From contig CM055605.1 in NCBI GenBank assembly GCA_029379385.1, positions 2,143,001-2,207,000 of the forward strand: DNA of 64,000 bases, read 5' to 3'. Shown piece after piece: positions 22,551 through 34,627 of the stretch (positions within the stretch are counted from its first letter, which is position 1; each line of letters opens with the position of its first letter). The DNA comes from Quillaja saponaria (lineage: Eukaryota > Streptophyta > Magnoliopsida > Fabales > Quillajaceae). The notes beneath the pieces are model-generated. The model saw nothing but the letters and a program-made list of their open reading frames with translations. It ran no database searches and had not been told where the DNA came from. The position numbers and the translations under genes are program-made.

Positions 22551-23161
22551 CTCAATAAAGGGTTCTATTTCTTGGTTTGAAATATACTCTAAAGAGATTG
22601 TATACGCGTGACAAAAAGATATGTCATAATGTGACTGCCCCTTCCAACTTAATCCTGTTCTGGTTGTGGAATTTGTGGATATGGGAAAAAAAAAAAATAT
22701 GGTTGGTAGCATTTAATCTAAAGCATGGCATGGGTATGATTACTCAGTAATCATGTATATTGGATATAGGTTCACCAACTCAAAAATTGGCAGTAGAATA
22801 AAATTATCGAATGATTCAGCAAGTCCAAAAGGCTGTACCATTATACTTTAAATTCTATTAATACACAAATGATTTGATTGTAGACTCTCCCACGGTAAAA
22901 AAACTTGCCTAGTGATCACCAATCGGCCAGTTTGATTTATATATGCACCTCTTGTTTAAATACAATGACTACAATCACAAGAACTAGCTGTTTATTTATT
23001 TATTTTTTATAAAAAAAATATATATATATATATATGTTTTATATATATATATATGTTTACAAAGTCAAAAGAATCTCCTAGTTAAGGATGACATGGTATA
23101 TAAGCATATCCTTGATTACAAATTCTGAAACTGAAGTGAAACTTCACAAAGTACAACCTGC
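22551..23161 (+). other. Upstream spacer of PCP-C, duplicated upstream of PCP-E
   Basis: The stretch matches 27650-28440 with gaps: shared blocks include GATTGTATACGCGTGACAAA, TTTGATTGTAGACTCTCCCAC and TCTCCTAGTTAAGGAT. It holds an AT microsatellite (23016-23054) and a TATA box, TATATAAG, at 23097-23104, about 58 bp before the ATG of PCP-C. No gene is seen. Confidence 0.65.
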
Positions 23162-25663
23162 ATGCTCTTTCTATTGCAATGTTTTCTTTCAATCTTTCTT
23201 ATGCTCTCAACCTCTCTCACTGCAACAGAGTTCAATTTTCCAAGGTTGAATCCAATTGGAGTACGTGTACATGACCCTGCAACCATTTCTCTGCCTCTAA
23301 CTGAGGATTTTAGTACATTTTACTACAATCAATCACTTGATCATTTTAACTACAAGCCTGATAGCTACGTCACCTTTCCACAAAGATATGTAATCAATTT
23401 TAAGTATTGGGGTGGTGCAAATGCACCAATCTTTGTTTACTTAGGTGCAAAGGCTCCAATAGATTATAGACCCACAACCGTTGGATTTTTGAATGAGAAT
23501 ACTGGTTCATTTAAGGCTCTTATGGTGTATATAGAGGCATGAATCAAAATTTCCTACTTCTTCAAGTGTTTGATAAATTCTATAACTTTCAATAATTCAA
23601 ATTTGCTTATAATCAGCACCAATATTATGGACAATCAGTATCATTTGGATCACTGGAAGAAGCATACAAAGATGCAAGCACCCTTGGATATTTCAACTCA
23701 GCTCAAGCTATTGCAGATTATACAGAAATCATCTTGCATATTAAGAAGAAATATCAGGCCAAAAACTCACCGGTCATTGTAATCGGGGGATCATATGGGG
23801 GAAGTTAGTCACTGCTACCTACTTCATGACTACTTTAATGTGTTAAACTTTTTTTGCCTAATATATCCGGTTTTTTTTTTTTTTTTCAGTGCTTGCTTCA
23901 TGGTTGAGGCTAAAATATCCCCATATTGCCCTTGGAGCTCTGGCCTCATCAGCTCCAATTCTGTATTTTGATGACATTACACCAGAGAGTGGTTATTACT
24001 CTATTGTCACAAAAAATTTCAGAGCAAGAAAATACCATTAAATTCTTTGTTTCTTCTATCAAAAATAAGATTTTGAAGGGAAAATTCATTGCATGCAGGA
24101 AAACAGTGAGACTTGCTATGAGACTATAAAAAATTCCTGGTCAAAAATTGACAAAGTTGCTTCTTTGCCTAATGGACTTTCTATCCTTAGTGAGAGATTC
24201 AACACCTGCAAGTACATAATCAATATAGTACTCTTGGCCTTTCTGCTAGAATTTACTTGTTTGGACAATCAGAAAATAAAATCAACTTATTTTTGTTTTT
24301 GCAGACCCTTGAGCAAATCTTATGAGCTGAAGAACTACCTGGAATCTATATATATTTATGTAGGTCAATATAATGCACCACCAAGTTATCCAGTAACTAC
24401 TGTGTGTGGTGGCATTGATGCAGCTTATTTTGGTAGTGATATTTTGAGCACAATATATGGAGGTGTAGTTGCTTATAAAGGGAATCTGCCATGCTATGTT
24501 AACAGCCAAGCTAATCTATTATCTGAAACAAATACTCATGGTTGGGTATGGCAGGAATTTCCAAAATACATAATCAACTAATTAATAAATGCTCTTTCAT
24601 ATATACATGCTTAGCAATTATTTTCTTGTAAAAAATAGTTGCATACATGCACTAAGTGAAAAGAGGGATATCATAATATACACGCATCTGCACAAGAATT
24701 GGCATCACAAAAATCATATCTAATACTTTTCTGATGAAACAAAGCAATCGACTGGCTGCATTGGATTATGAGTAGATCACTGATCAAACTAAACTATTTT
24801 TAGCGTGGAATTATGTAAGAGTTTATTTTCATATATTTGATTCAAACTTGTAAAACATTTCCTAAAAAAAGTTTATGTTTGTCTTGGATAATAAAGTAAA
24901 TGATATATGGTCTCTAATTTCAGACATGTAGTGAGATGGTTATGCCCTTGGTCTGTGGAAATGACACTATGTTCCTACCAAGCCCTTTTGATTTAGAGAA
25001 CTACAGCGAGAATTGTAACAAGTCTTATGGTGTCTAGCCTAGACCTCATTGGATTACTACTTACTATGGAGGCCATGTAAGGTTCCTTAAAAAACCTAAA
25101 CAAATTAATTTCTCTTGCCATATATCTCATTCCTAAACAAATTAAAACATGAATAGTTAATTATATAACGACAAATTACAGGATAAAAAACTGGTTCCTC
25201 AAAGGTTTGGAAGCAACATAATCTTTTCAAATGGGCTCAGTGATCCTTATAGTATTGCTGGGTAAGCATACTTAACACAACTTTAATTTTTACCCAACTT
25301 TGTCCAAATTATAATATACTTTTTGAAACAATTTTCTTACACAGCTTTGTGTATATCTTTGGATTCAGGGTGCTGGAAAACATATCAGACAGCCTGGTAG
25401 CCCTTTATACAATTAAAGGTAATGCCAAAATTCTCAAATCTTTAGTACTTTAAAGTAATTTAATTAATTACCACAATAAACAATTGATTGAGCAATATTA
25501 TGTTTCAGGGTCTCATTGTTTGGATTTACATTGTGCAAATGAAACTGATCCCGAGTGATTAGTGAACCAACGAAAGGAAGAGATCAGGATCATCAGAGGG
25601 TGGATCAACGAGTATTACGATGACCTCATTGCATCCAAGTCTTCATTATCACACAAATATTAG
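23162..25663 (+). pseudogene. PCP-C: S28 serine carboxypeptidase pseudogene, type 1
   Basis: Exons at the same places as in the sister copies: 23162-23536, 23617-23803, 23890-24023, 24099-24211, 24305-24554, 24924-25076, 25182-25261, 25369-25418, 25509-25663. Exon lengths keep phase and the GGSYGG serine motif, the NGLSDP aspartate motif and the GSHCLD histidine motif are all still encoded. Lesions: the exon 1 donor is GC (GAG|GCATGA, GT in A and E); the exon 3 donor is GC (AGA|GCAAGA); the exon 5 donor is destroyed (CAG|GAATTT, a T lost); exon 6 has TGG to TAG at 25035-25037; exon 9 has TGG to TGA just after DPE. The conserved HRYYG is HQYYG. Several changes are G-to-A or T-to-C transitions. 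Probably non-functional. Confidence 0.85.
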
Positions 25664-25936
25664 AGATGCAATGGGAAAATAATTATTGTATTTATTTAAT
25701 AATCAGTTGTTATGTGCCTAATTCATCTAGTTCTACTTATGTAGATTTCCTGTTTAGAAATGATTTTCTGGGTCGAATTTGTATTACATCTGTGTCAAGG
25801 AAAGAGCAAAGAACAATGTAATGTAATGCGTGTGTGCAATGGGGAGGAGCCTATGTAAGGATGTCCTTGTTACTATTTCTTATGCTCAATAAAAACCTCT
25901 CAAACATTCTGCCTCTTTTGTTTGCTTACAAATGGT

Positions 25937-27062
25937 TTATCAAACATTTCCTTTGCAATGGTTTTTTTTCAATCTTTCTTATATACTCAACCTCTCTCAG
26001 TGCATCACAGTTCACAACGCACAACGGAGCAACCATTTCTGGGTCTGAATTAGAGGAATTTAAGACATACTATTACAGTCAGACACTTGATCATTTCAAT
26101 TATAGGCCTGAATAACTATACCGCCTTTCAACAACGATATGTGATCAATTGTAAGTGCTGGGTGGTGCAGATGTAGATGCAAATGCACCCATATCTTTGC
26201 TTTCTTGGGTGCAGAAGCTCCATTACGTGTTGGCATTGGATATATGACTGATAATGCTGGTGAGTTTAATGCTCTCTTAGTATACATAAAGGTAAGATTA
26301 AAAACTGCTTGCTAATTTACTATGATCTATGAAAGTCAATTCAATCATCCAATTGTTTCCAAGAGTTGATAGATTTTTGTGACTCCTTGCTTGTCTTAAC
26401 AGCACCAGTACTAGAGAGAATCAGTACCTTTTGGATTAAAAGAAGAAGCTCTCAAAAATGCAAGCAGCACGAGATATTTAAACTCAGCCCAAGCAACTGC
26501 AGATTATGCAGCAATTTAAAGAAGATTTCTTTGTTTAGTATGTCTTGTTTTTGCAGCACTGGCTTGTATTTTAGCCTTTAGGCTTAAATATCCCCATGTT
26601 GCCCTTGGAGCTCTGGTCTCATTAGCTCCAATTAATGTTTATAGCATTACTCCTCAGAAAGTAACTGTTATATTATTACCAAGTATTTTAGAGTAAGAAA
26701 CCATTACTTAATCATTTTTATCTTCACAGTAGTTGACTGCATCAAAAATATGGTTTTGATGAAGAATTGGTTATGCAGGAAACCAGTGAGACTTGCTATG
26801 TGACTGTACTGAAGTCCTGGTCTGAAATTGACAAAGTAGCTTCTATGCCCAATGGACTTTCCATCCTTAGCAAGAGATTCAACATTTGCAAGTAATATAC
26901 TGTTTCCCTGCTTTGTATTTGTTTGTCTGAAATCTTAATATCTTTCCCTGAGCAGAATTTTCGCAGGTGTAGTTGCTTGTATAGGATATGGGTCATGTAT
27001 TCCCTCAAGACTTAGGCCCTGCTGCTATAGATGGACCAGGTCAGGCCTTCGTATAGCAGGTA
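25937..27062 (+). pseudogene. PCP-D: S28 type 2 pseudogene, 3'-truncated
   Basis: The order of pieces follows the type 2 gene PCP-F: exon 1 (25937-26291) with TAA after RPE and shifted frames; exon 2 (about 26402-26520), which breaks off before the catalytic GGSYGG; exon 3 (about 26557-26693) with gaps in the ITPQ region; exon 4 (about 26779-26893), matching PCP-F closely ([22 protein letters not shown]); then part of exon 5 (about 26955-27060). The last four exons, with Asp and His, are missing. It starts 274 bp after PCP-C, as PCP-B follows PCP-A by 280 bp. Confidence 0.82.
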
Positions 27063-28277
27063 TGTTTGTTTTTGCACAGGTCTTTCTTTCTGAGTTTCTA
27101 GGCACTAGGGAGGCTGCAACTCAAACTTGTAACATTGTGAGCACAGAGGAAATTGACTTGGTCTCCATTTTCTTTTCTCTCTCTTCTTAATTTGATGCCA
27201 TATGGTTTCCTTCATCTTTCTCAGGTCACATCACAAGCCCAAAATAATATAGGTATTATTAATTCTTGGAGTTTAGTCTTGAACATGCTTCCTTTTGGTA
27301 TTTGTGGAATTCGAGGAACATAATAAAGAATAAAACAAAAGCAAAAGATGACCATAGGAATCTCCTCTGAATAATGACTAGCTTCCAAATTAAGAAAGTA
27401 TTTTCATGTAAAAAGTTCTTGAAAACATATATAGCATGGTAAGCAAAGGAAGAAGATTAACATGGCAGAATTTTGATACTCTAGAATTAGATTGTTTAAA
27501 TTTGAAGCTAAGAAATTCTGAGTTTGTTGAAATTCCTAGAAAATGCTATCAGTCCATGTTCTAGAATACTATCAAGGAACAGGTGGAGAAACAGAATAAT
27601 GCTGACTATTGATAGAGAGAGGGAGAGAGACTTGAGGCATAATTTCTGCTCTCAATAAAGGGTTCTATTTCTTGTTTTGAAGTATACTCTAACAAGATTG
27701 TATACGCGTGACAAAAAGATATGTCATAATGTGCACAGGCCCTTCCAACTTATCCTGTTTCTGGATGTGGAGTTTGTGGATATGGGAAAAAAAAAATAAT
27801 AATGGTTGGTAGCAGTTAATCTAAAGCATGGCATGGGTATGATTACTCAGTAATCATGTAAATTGGATATTGGTTCACCAACTCAAAATTGGCAGTAGAA
27901 TAAAATTATAAAATAATTCAGCAAGTTAACTTTTTTTCAAAGGCAATCTAGTTTTCGGAGTAAGTTCAAAAAAATGTATCCGTTAAATTAATCGGCACTT
28001 TCATAACAATTATATTAGTTACTTTTAAAACACATGAGTTCATAAGACATCTTTTAGAAAAAACTCAAATAATATTTGGGTATAGTAATATAACCTCCAA
28101 ATTTTATTCGGAAAACCCTCAAATATGTTACAGTATAATTTAAATACTATTGATACACAAATTATTTGATTGTAGACTCTCCCACAGACGAAAACTTGCT
28201 TAGTGATCACCAATCGGCCAGTTGGATTTATATATGCACCTCTTGTTTAACTACAACACAAGAACTAGCTGTTTATT

Positions 28278-28330
<53 letters not shown>

Positions 28331-28446
28331 ACAAAGTCAAAACAATCTCCTAGTTAAGGATAACATGGTATATAAGCATATCCTTGATTACGAATTCTGA
28401 AACTGAAATGAACCTTCACAAAGTACAACCTGCGCTTTCTATTGCA
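27063..28446. other. Spacer upstream of PCP-E with duplicated blocks and microsatellites
   Basis: 27215-27640 matches the spacer before PCP-A (15880-16330 and 17450-18000), and 27650-28440 matches the region before PCP-C. It contains an (AT)n then (GT)n microsatellite at 28278-28328 and a TATA box, TATATAAG, at 28369-28376, 71 bp before the chosen ATG of PCP-E. No gene is seen. Confidence 0.6.
28278..28328. repeat. (AT)n(GT)n microsatellite
   Basis: About 23 bp of AT repeats run directly into about 28 bp of GT repeats. The matching place before PCP-C has only AT-type repeats, so the GT part is specific to this copy. Confidence 0.85.
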
Positions 28447-30845
28447 ATGTATAATTCTTTGCAATGTTTTCTTTCAATCTTTCTTATGCTCTCAACCTCT
28501 CTCACCGCAACAGAGTTTAATTTTCCAAGGTTGAATCCAACTGGAGTACATATACATGTACATGACCCTGCAACCATTTCTCTGCCTCTAACAGAGGATT
28601 TCAGTACATTTTACTACAATCAAACACTTGATCATTTCAACTACAGACCTGATAGCTACATCACCTTTCCACAAAGATATGTAATCAATTTTAAGTATTG
28701 GGGTGGTGCCAATGCACCAATCTTTGTTTACTTAGGTGCAGAAGCTCCTATAGATGGTGACCTCAGAGGCATTGGATTTTTGACTGAGAATGCTGCTTTG
28801 TTTAATGCTCTTATAGTATACATAGAGGTATCAATCCAAATTGCCTACTTTTTCAAATGTTTGATAAATTCTATGACTCTTTCAATGACCCATTTTTTTT
28901 TATAATCAGCACCGTTATTATGGAGAATCAGTACCGTTTGGATCATGGGAAGAAGCACTTAACAATACAAGCACCATTGGGTATTTCAACTCTGCTCAAG
29001 CTATTGCAGACTATGCAGAAATCATCATACATATAAAGAGGCAATTTCTTGCCAAAAACTCACCGGTCATTGTAATTGGGGGATCATATGGAGGAAGTTA
29101 GTCACTGTCATTGCCACCTTGATGACTGATTGAATGTGTTTGTTTAACTTTGTGCTTAATTTTGGGTTTTCTTCTTTTTTTGCAGTGCTTGCTTCATGGT
29201 TTAGGCTAAAATATCCACATGTTGCCCTTGGAGCTCTGGCTTCATCAGCTCCAATTCTCTATTTTGATAACATTACACCACAAAGTGGTTATTACTCTCT
29301 TGTCACCAAAGATTTCAGAGTAAGAAAATACCATAATCCTTTAAACTTTCCATCAACAAAAATTAGATTTTGATGAAAAATTTAATTGGTATGCAGGAAG
29401 TCAGTGACACTTGCTATGAGACTATAAAAAATTCCTGGTCAGAAATTGACAAAGTTACTTCTTTGCCTAATGGACTTTCTATCCTTAGTGAGAGATTCAA
29501 CACCTGCAAGTACATAATCAATATAGTACTCTTGGCCTTTTTGCTAGAATTTGTTTGTTGGAATCTAAGAAAATTAACCTTTTATTTTTATATTTTTTGG
29601 CAGACCCTTGAACGATTCTTTTGAGCTGAAGGACTACCTGGATTCTATGTATTCTGGTGCAGCTCAATATAATGCACCACCTAGATATCCGGTAACGGTG
29701 GTGTGTGGTGGCATTGATGGAGGTTCTTTTGGTAGTGATATTTTGAGCAGAATATATGGAGGTCTAGTTGCTTATAGAGGGGAACAAGTCATGCCATGTT
29801 AACGGCCCTACTAATATATCTGAAACAACTGTGGGTTGGAGATGGCAGGTAAATTACAAATTGCCTAGTCAACTAATTATACATGCTTGAACTAATGGGA
29901 ACTAATGAGGAGACCGAAATACTTGATCGCTAACTAAAAAAATAAAAAATAGGCAAAACCCAAAAATGTATTTTAATCTTTTTACACTTATACGATATAA
30001 AGTATTATTTTTTTATTTTATTTAAAATTGTAACTACATATATGGTTTCTGCTTTCTATTTTCAGACATGTAGTGAGATGGTTTTACCAATAGGTCGTGG
30101 AAATGACACTATGTTCCCTCCCTACCCTTTTGATTTAGAGATATATAGCAAATTCTGCAACAAGTTGTATGGTGTCTCACCTAGACCTCATTGGGTTACT
30201 ACTTACTATGGAGGACATGTAAGTTTCGTATTATTTTATTTAAAGAAACTTCTATTTTTTTCCCCCCTCTTATTTGGCTACAAATCATTGTCATTATTTG
30301 GTTAATTTTAGTAATGACAAATGGGCATGCATATGCAGGATATAAAATTAGTTCTTCAAAGGTTTGGAAGCAATATAATTTTCTCAAATGGGCTGAGAGA
30401 TCCTTATAGTAGTGGAGGGTAAGCAATTTAAGATTTAATAAATTATTACATTTTTTACAATATATCTGAAATGATTTTCTTACAAAGCTTTGTATGTATC
30501 TATGAATTTAGAGTGCTGGACAACATATCAGACAGTATTGTAGCCGTCCCAACAGTTAATGGTATAAATATAATGCCTAAATTTAAATTCTTTTGTCACA
30601 TATAAAAATAACTTAGCCTGACAAAATAAGATTGTGTTTTGTTTCATATATTGTCTCTTTCATAAAGAGTGAATGAATTTCTCATAAACAATGTTGATTT
30701 TGCAGGGTCTCATTGCTTGGATATACTTCGGTCAAACGAAACTGATCCAGATTGGCTGGTAAATCAAAGAAAGGAAGAGATCAAGATCATCAAAAACTGG
30801 ATTGACAAGTATTATGCTGATCTTGGTGCTATGTTATTCAAATAA
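28447..30845 (+). pseudogene. PCP-E: S28 serine carboxypeptidase, type 1, single frameshift
   Basis: Exons: 28447-28827, 28910-29096, 29186-29319, 29397-29509, 29604-29848, 30066-30218, 30339-30418, 30512-30561, 30706-30845. I chose the ATG at 28447 because it places the hydrophobic signal peptide at the N-terminus as in PCP-A; an in-frame ATG at 28408 would add 13 residues. Catalytic Ser is S186 in GGSYGG. Every splice site is GT-AG and every exon but one keeps phase. Exon 5 has one extra base near 29780 (GAGGGGAACAAGTC against GAGGAAATATGTC in PCP-A), giving TAA at 29800-29802 and a predicted product of about 337 aa without the triad Asp (NGLRDP) and His (GSHCLD). It is either a recently disabled gene or an intact gene with an assembly indel. 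Confidence 0.82.
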
Positions 30846-31268
30846 CAAAACTTACTTAGGAACAGCATAGAATCGAAGTCTTAATTTTTTTTTTTTTTCT
30901 CCGTGAAATTTATATGTACAATTTCACATGTGACTTATTAATAATTAGAGACTCAAATTTACTTGTCCCTATGTTGGTTGCCAATGGAATGACAATTTTA
31001 TCAAACCCTTTATCTCCTCTATTTTGAGTACATATATATACTTGACCACCTTAGCTGTTAATATTATTAAAATTATATTAATTAGACTTCTCAAAAGCCA
31101 TATTATTATCAAATCAAATTCTCTTAAAAAAAAAAAAAAAACTTGAACTCTGAGTACGAAACCTCATTCCTCACCTCATCAACACAAACCAGACCGACCA
31201 TTAAACAGAGACCCATTACCTTAAAATCTTCGACGGTCTCAAGCTGAGATTTGAGAGAGAGAGAAAAT
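30846..31268. other. Intergenic, 3' of PCP-E
   Basis: AT-rich stretch with a T run and an A run (31125-31141). The last part ends in a GAGA-rich leader directly before the UFD1-like exon. No other feature is seen. Confidence 0.4.
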
Positions 31269-31448
31269 ATGGATTTTGAGCTGAGAAGAGCGAGAGAGAA
31301 GCTAGACAGAGAACAGAAGGACAGGAAAGATAAGTCCAGGTTGAGATTGCAGAAGGAGAGAAAAGTTAAAGAAGCTAAGAAACCAAGGGAAGTCATTGAA
31401 GCTGCTCAGAGATGTCGACACCTGGATGCAACTGAAGCCCAACTCAAG
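31269..31448 (+). pseudogene. First-exon fragment of a UFD1-family (PRLI-interacting factor K-like) gene
   Basis: Sixty codons begin MDFELRRAREKLDREQ and end EAAQRCRHLDATEAQLK, followed by GT at a proper donor position (AAG|GTCCCA). This basic, highly charged coiled-coil start matches what I recall of the plant PRLI-interacting factor K/UFD1-domain protein. No later exon (UFD1 domain or zinc fingers) is seen in the following 550 bp before PCP-F, so this is an isolated fragment. It sits inside the PCP-E to PCP-F spacer, which is about 1.17 kb against 0.28 kb in the two other pairs. A GAGA-rich leader precedes it, so the promoter side may also have been carried along. Confidence 0.6.
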
Positions 31449-32016
31449 GTCCCAGTTCTTCTCAAACCCCTTATTTTACTATTTGTAAATTTCGGTCCTT
31501 TTTTTTTTTTTTTTTTTTCATTTTCTGTTTGGTTTTTCATAAAATAGCCCAAAACAACTTTGAGGGCCATATTGTTAATGGACTATGCATTTCTAAGGAC
31601 CCAAAGAATGCACCACAAACCGCGTGGCGGAACTCGCACGGATCAGAGTAATAATCTCGTGGTCAGATTATAAATGGATAATATTCACAGCTGTTGTTTC
31701 CAGCGTATTCAGATTAAAATTTCCTTTTATAAACTACAATGAATTTCTTGCATTTAAGATTTTAATTTACTTACTTTCCATTTATGATTCCCTGAGTCAG
31801 CAAATTTTAATTTACGTGTTTTGAAGTAATTTTCTCAATCAATCCGTAATTACACGTCAAGATGACATGGTTTCTTTCTTGCATTGCAAGGTTCATGGAA
31901 AGAGCTAAAGGATGGGGTGGTGCAAATGGGGGAGGAGCTAGCCTATAAAAGGTTGTCCTTGTTACACTTTCTATGCACACAAACAAAGGCTTTGAAACAT
32001 TCTTTCTCCTTTTACA
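31449..32016 (+). promoter_or_regulatory. Spacer and promoter of PCP-F
   Basis: After a T run (31501-31519) the last 150 bp contain the type 2 promoter block GGGGGAGGAGC at about 31928-31938 and a TATA box, TATAAAAG, at 31944-31951, 66 bp before the ATG. The same block, in varying states, precedes PCP-B and PCP-D. Confidence 0.55.
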
Positions 32017-34335
32017 ATGGCTTATCCAGCACTTGTTCTGCAATGTTTCCTTTCAATCCTGCTCCTATTCTCAACTTCCCTCACTAAATCACAGTTCACA
32101 CTTCCAAGGTTGAGCCGATTTGATAATTACCAAGGCAACCGAGCAACCAGCTTTTCTGCATTAGAATCAGAGGAATTGAAGACATACTATTACAACCAGA
32201 CACTTGATCATTTCAACTACATGCCTGACAGCTACACCACCTTTCCACAGAAATATGTGATCAGTTTTAAGTGCTGGGGTGGTGCAAATGCTAGTGCACC
32301 GATATTTGTTATGTTAGGTGCAGAATCTCCATTAGAAGTTGGCTTTAGCTTTATGACTGATAGTGCTGCTTCTTTTAATGCTCTCTTAGTATACATTGAG
32401 GTATAATATTATTGAAACTTTTGTCTATTAAATTTTCAATATTCTTCAATATTCAATGATCCAATTATTTTTCTCCTTTGTTTATCTTATGATCAGCACC
32501 GATACTACGGGGAATCAGTCCCATTTGGATCAAAAGAAGAAGCAATGAAAAATGCAAGCACCAAGGGATACTTTAACTCAGCTCAAGCAATTGCAGATTA
32601 CGCAGAAATCCTTATACATATAAAGAAGGAATTGCATGCAGAAAATTCTCCAGTTATTGTAATTGGGGGATCATATGGAGGAGGTTAATCAATACTACTA
32701 CTACCAACTTTATTTGCAGTTAATATTGATTTTTCAAATGTAATAAGTTTTCTTAGCTTAACAGATCGTCTCTCTTTTTTTCCTTTTTTTCTTTTTACTG
32801 CAGCATTGGCTACATGGTTTCGGCTAAAATATCCCCATCTTTCCCTTGGAGCTCTGGCCTCATCAGCTCCAATTCTCTATTTTGATAACATTACACCACA
32901 AAACGGTTACCATTCTATTGTTACCAAGAATTTTAGAGTAATATACCATAATTTTATCCTTTTGATCCTTTGCAATTTCACTTTAGTTGATTGCATCAAA
33001 GATAAAATCTTGATGAAGGATTGGTTATGCAGGAAACCAGTGAGACTTGCTATGAGACTATACTAAAGTCCTGGTCTGAAATTGACAAAGTAGCTTCTAT
33101 GCCCAATGGACTTTCCATCCTTAGCAAGAGATTCAACACTTGCAGGTAAATTAGTATAATCTTGCTTGCTAGTATTTTTTTGTTTGTTTGTTTGGAATCT
33201 TTAGAAAAATAAAAATCAAATTATCGTGTCTACTCTATTGTTTTGCTTTATAGGCCCTTGAACAATTCGAAAGAGCTGAAGCACTACCTGATAATGAAGT
33301 ACAATTATGCAGTTCAATATGGTGCACCACCAGAATATACAGTTTCAGTGATCTGTCGTGGCATTGACAAAGCTTCTTTGGGTAGTGATATTCTGAGCAG
33401 AATTTATGCAGGTATTCATGAGCTTAAACGCTTTAAAGGAGATGAGCCATGCCTTGACACTACAGATATAGGCCCTGCTTTTATGGACGAAATAGGTTTG
33501 GGATGGGAATGGCAGGTATATGTGATCTAATACATGCACTTTCATATAACTTTCAGAAATCTAATTGCATCATAGCTATATAAAATTCATGAAAAAGAAG
33601 ATAGAGATTATGCTCTCTTAAATTGTGTATTTGATGTTTGCTCTCTACTTTCAGATATGTACTGAGTTGGTATTTCCCATGGGCTGGGGCAACGAGACCA
33701 TGTTCCAACCTCACCATTTTGATATAGAGGCCTACAGCCTGAACTGCATGGACAAGTATGGCGTCCGGCCTAGACCTCATTGGGTTACCACTTACTATGG
33801 AGGCCATGTAAGTTTCTTTACTTCAAAATCCTTATAGACAATATCCTGCATCTTAATGTTCCATTTCATAATGGCATTGGCAAACTGGCAGGATATAAAA
33901 CTGATTCTTCAAAGGTTTGGAAGCAACATAATTTTCTCAAATGGGCTGAAAGATCCTTTTAGTATTGGAGGGTAAGCAAACTTAACATAATCTAAATTAG
34001 TACAAGATTTTCAAGTTTTGGAACAAATTTTATTACACAACTTTGTTTATATCTTTGAATTCAGGGTGCTGGAAAACATATCAGACAGCCTGGTAGCCCT
34101 TTATACAGTTAATGGTATGTCTAAGTTTTCAGGTGTTTAGTATTTTAAAGTAGGGACTTTTTGATTGAATAATGCTGATGTTTCAGGGTCCCATTGCTTG
34201 GATTTACATCCTGCAACGCCAACTGATCCAGAGTGGTTAGTGAACCAGAGAAAGGAAGAGGTCAGGATCATCAAAGGGTGGATCATCAAGTATTATGATG
34301 ATCTTGTCGCATACAAATCAGAAAATAAAGCTTAG
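32017..34335 (+). CDS. PCP-F: S28 serine carboxypeptidase (Pro-X carboxypeptidase-like), type 2
   Basis: Exons: 32017-32400, 32497-32683, 32804-32937, 33033-33145, 33254-33515, 33655-33807, 33892-33971, 34065-34114, 34187-34335, all with GT-AG splice sites and consistent phase, giving 503 aa. A hydrophobic signal peptide (about residues 1-25) suggests entry into the secretory pathway, probably to vacuole or apoplast. The S28 triad is complete: S187 in GGSYGG, D432 in SNGLKDPF and H457 in GSHCLD. The reaction expected of the family is release of a C-terminal residue after proline, or of Xaa-Pro dipeptides from the N-terminus; the sequence cannot tell which. It lies downstream of PCP-E as the type 2 member of the third pair and is the only intact type 2 copy. 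Confidence 0.92.
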
Positions 34336-34627
34336 AGGCCAACGTGAGAATTGTATAGGAGTGAAAGTTCAAGTTTTTAAATTCATTGTAATTCCTCTGT
34401 GAATGTTTATGCACATTTCACAAGCGATTAACTGATTATTATTATCAAATAAGAAAAACCTCAGTTCCAATGATTTGTAATTGAAGTACCACTTGTTCCA
34501 TTTAGCTTTGAGAAATGAAAACAAAATAAAGAAAAAGTACTGACAACTACAAGTTATACCTTTAAGAAAGAAGATGGAAATGTCCTAGAATTAGAATATC
34601 CCACGGTCAACTACAACAACCAACCCA

